NCBI GenBank assembly: GCA_023053575.1
Contig: JAKZAP010000009.1
Coordinates: forward strand, 14,055,869-14,119,868
Length of the DNA: 64,000 nucleotides
Origin: Branchinecta lynchi
Taxonomy: Eukaryota > Arthropoda > Branchiopoda > Anostraca > Branchinectidae
Reading direction: 5' to 3'
Shown here piece after piece: positions 62,791-64,000 of this stretch (positions within the stretch are counted from its first letter, which is position 1; each line of letters starts with the position of its first letter). Under the pieces are notes generated by a model that was given only the letters and a program-made list of their open reading frames with translations, ran no database searches and was not told the origin of the DNA. The translations under genes and the position numbers were made by a program.

Positions 62791-63330
62791 GTGAGTAGCC
62801 TATTCTGATATTTGCTGGCAGTTTTGCTACATGTTTACCTTCGTAGGTTTGCCTCTGGAAGCTCCACATTTTGTCTCTTTGCTTTGCGTTTGCATTCAGT
62901 TATTCACCTTTCTGCTGAAAAAACGCAAACTAAGATTTGAGTCAAAACTCGTAAATCCACTCGGAACGTAGGATCTGAAGAGGTACCCCGCATGCTTGTG
63001 CGTTACTTGTGAGTAACTCTTTCCCAACTTCGAATTCTAAAGTGAAGAATCCTTTGGAAACTTTAAATAGTAAAATTCAGAACTTTCATAAAAAGGCTGA
63101 CAACATTCTTCTTCGTCACAACCTTTTCTCCATGTATTTCATTGTATATTTAGTAGGCTAATTTGTCTTTAACGGTCAGCTGTTTATTATTATGTAAGTG
63201 TGTGTGAGTTGATTGACATGCTGTTGTTCCGTTTTATTCCGTACATTGCTCTTAAGTTTTGAAGGATTCAAATAAATAATAATAAAGCGGAACGGACAGG
63301 CAAGCCACCAGGCACGCGCTCTTATTATTT
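62791..63330. other. DDX5-like intron, unique part
   Basis: Intron with no other feature recognised. Confidence 0.5.
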
Positions 63331-64000
63331 CTGAAACTCGAGCAAGTATGGTGGTATCTTTATTAGCAAAGTGCCACCCACAGTACTAGATGGGAACCTG
63401 TGCTTGTGAATGAGCTGCTAATCGGTTTCAATTGGGTCCCAACCGGGGTTATCATCCCGTAACGTTTCCTGTACTGTGTGTTCCTTGCTCTTCTGAAACT
63501 CGAGCAAGTTATGGTGGAATCTGATATTACCAAAGCGTAACCCACAGTACTAGATGAGAACCTGTGTTTGTGAATGAGCTGCCAGTCGGTTTCAGTTGGG
63601 TTTCAGCCGAGGTCCCGTAACGTGTCCTGTACTGTGTGTTCCTTGCTCTTCTGAAACTCGAGCAAGTTATGGTGGCATCTGATATTACCAAGGCGTAACC
63701 TACAGTACTAGATGAGAATCTGTGATTGTGAATGAGCTGCTAATCGGTTTCAATTGGGTCCCAGCCGATAGGCATCATCCCGTAACGTGTCCTGTACTGT
63801 GTGTTCCTTGCTCTTCTGAAACTCGAGCAAGTTATGGTGGCATCTGATATTGGCGTAACCTACAGTACTAGATGAGAATCTGTGATTGAGAATGAGCTGC
63901 TAATCGGTTTCAGTTGGGTCCCAGCCGAGGTCCCGTAACGTGTCCTGTACTGTGTGTTCCTTGCTCTTCTGAAACTCGAGCAAGTTATGGTGGAATCTGA
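63331..64000. repeat. Minisatellite with units of about 153-165 bp, running off the right edge
   Basis: CTGAAACTCGAGCAAG occurs at 63331, 63493, 63651, 63816 and 63969, giving spacings of 162, 158, 165 and 153. Each unit also has CACAGTACTAGATG, GAATGAGCTGC, GGTTTCA(A/G)TTGGGTC and CTGTACTGTGTGTTCCTTGC. At least four units are present in the window, inside an intron of the DDX5-like gene. Confidence 0.88.

Overview
This is a stretch of animal nuclear DNA. It is AT-rich and dominated by introns, with several nested layers of transposable elements, and the host coding sequence is split into short exons with GT-AG junctions (one GC-AG). The protein families (nucleoplasmin-like histone chaperone, R3HCC1/R3HCC1L, DDX5-type DEAD-box helicase) and the transposon load (CR1/Jockey-like LINEs, hAT, TTAA-target and 3-bp-target MITEs) point to an invertebrate metazoan. 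The nucleoplasmin-like protein reads most like arthropod/crustacean ones, but the species cannot be fixed from sequence alone.

Host genes, left to right: (1) the last exon of an unrecognised + strand gene (65-142); (2) a complete nucleoplasmin-like gene on the - strand, four coding exons from 11724 down to 3552, 177 aa by splicing, with phase-consistent junctions and one GC donor; (3) a complete R3HCC1/R3HCC1L orthologue on the + strand, eight coding exons from 15478 to 46520, 689 aa by splicing, with an N-terminal R3H region and a C-terminal RRM-like region; (4) two exons (61914-62057, 62665-62790) of the N-terminal part of a DDX5/p68-type RNA helicase on the + strand that runs off the right edge.

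Intron 1 of the R3HCC1-like gene holds a near full-length antisense LINE of about 4.46 kb (16012 to about 20473). It has an intact 1022-aa endonuclease-reverse transcriptase and an ORF1 that starts with a PWWP-like chromatin-reader domain; ORF1 is broken only by a shift at an A8 run. This is the most interesting item here. The LINE sits inside an older dispersed repeat.

The rest of the introns and intergenic DNA is mostly repeats: hAT elements with 8-bp target duplications (8555-9891, 14429-14745, 15125-15298, 39371-40253, 45926-46379, 46780-48703, 57198-57802), three TTAA-target MITE families, 3-bp-target elements, a palindromic GATACCATGGTATC family, a GGATCCC-ended family with internal 137-bp tandem units, several 5'-truncated LINEs, and a minisatellite of about 160 bp at the right edge. 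Nesting is common and gives a relative insertion order. Many MITE ends lie within 20-110 bp of R3HCC1-like exons.
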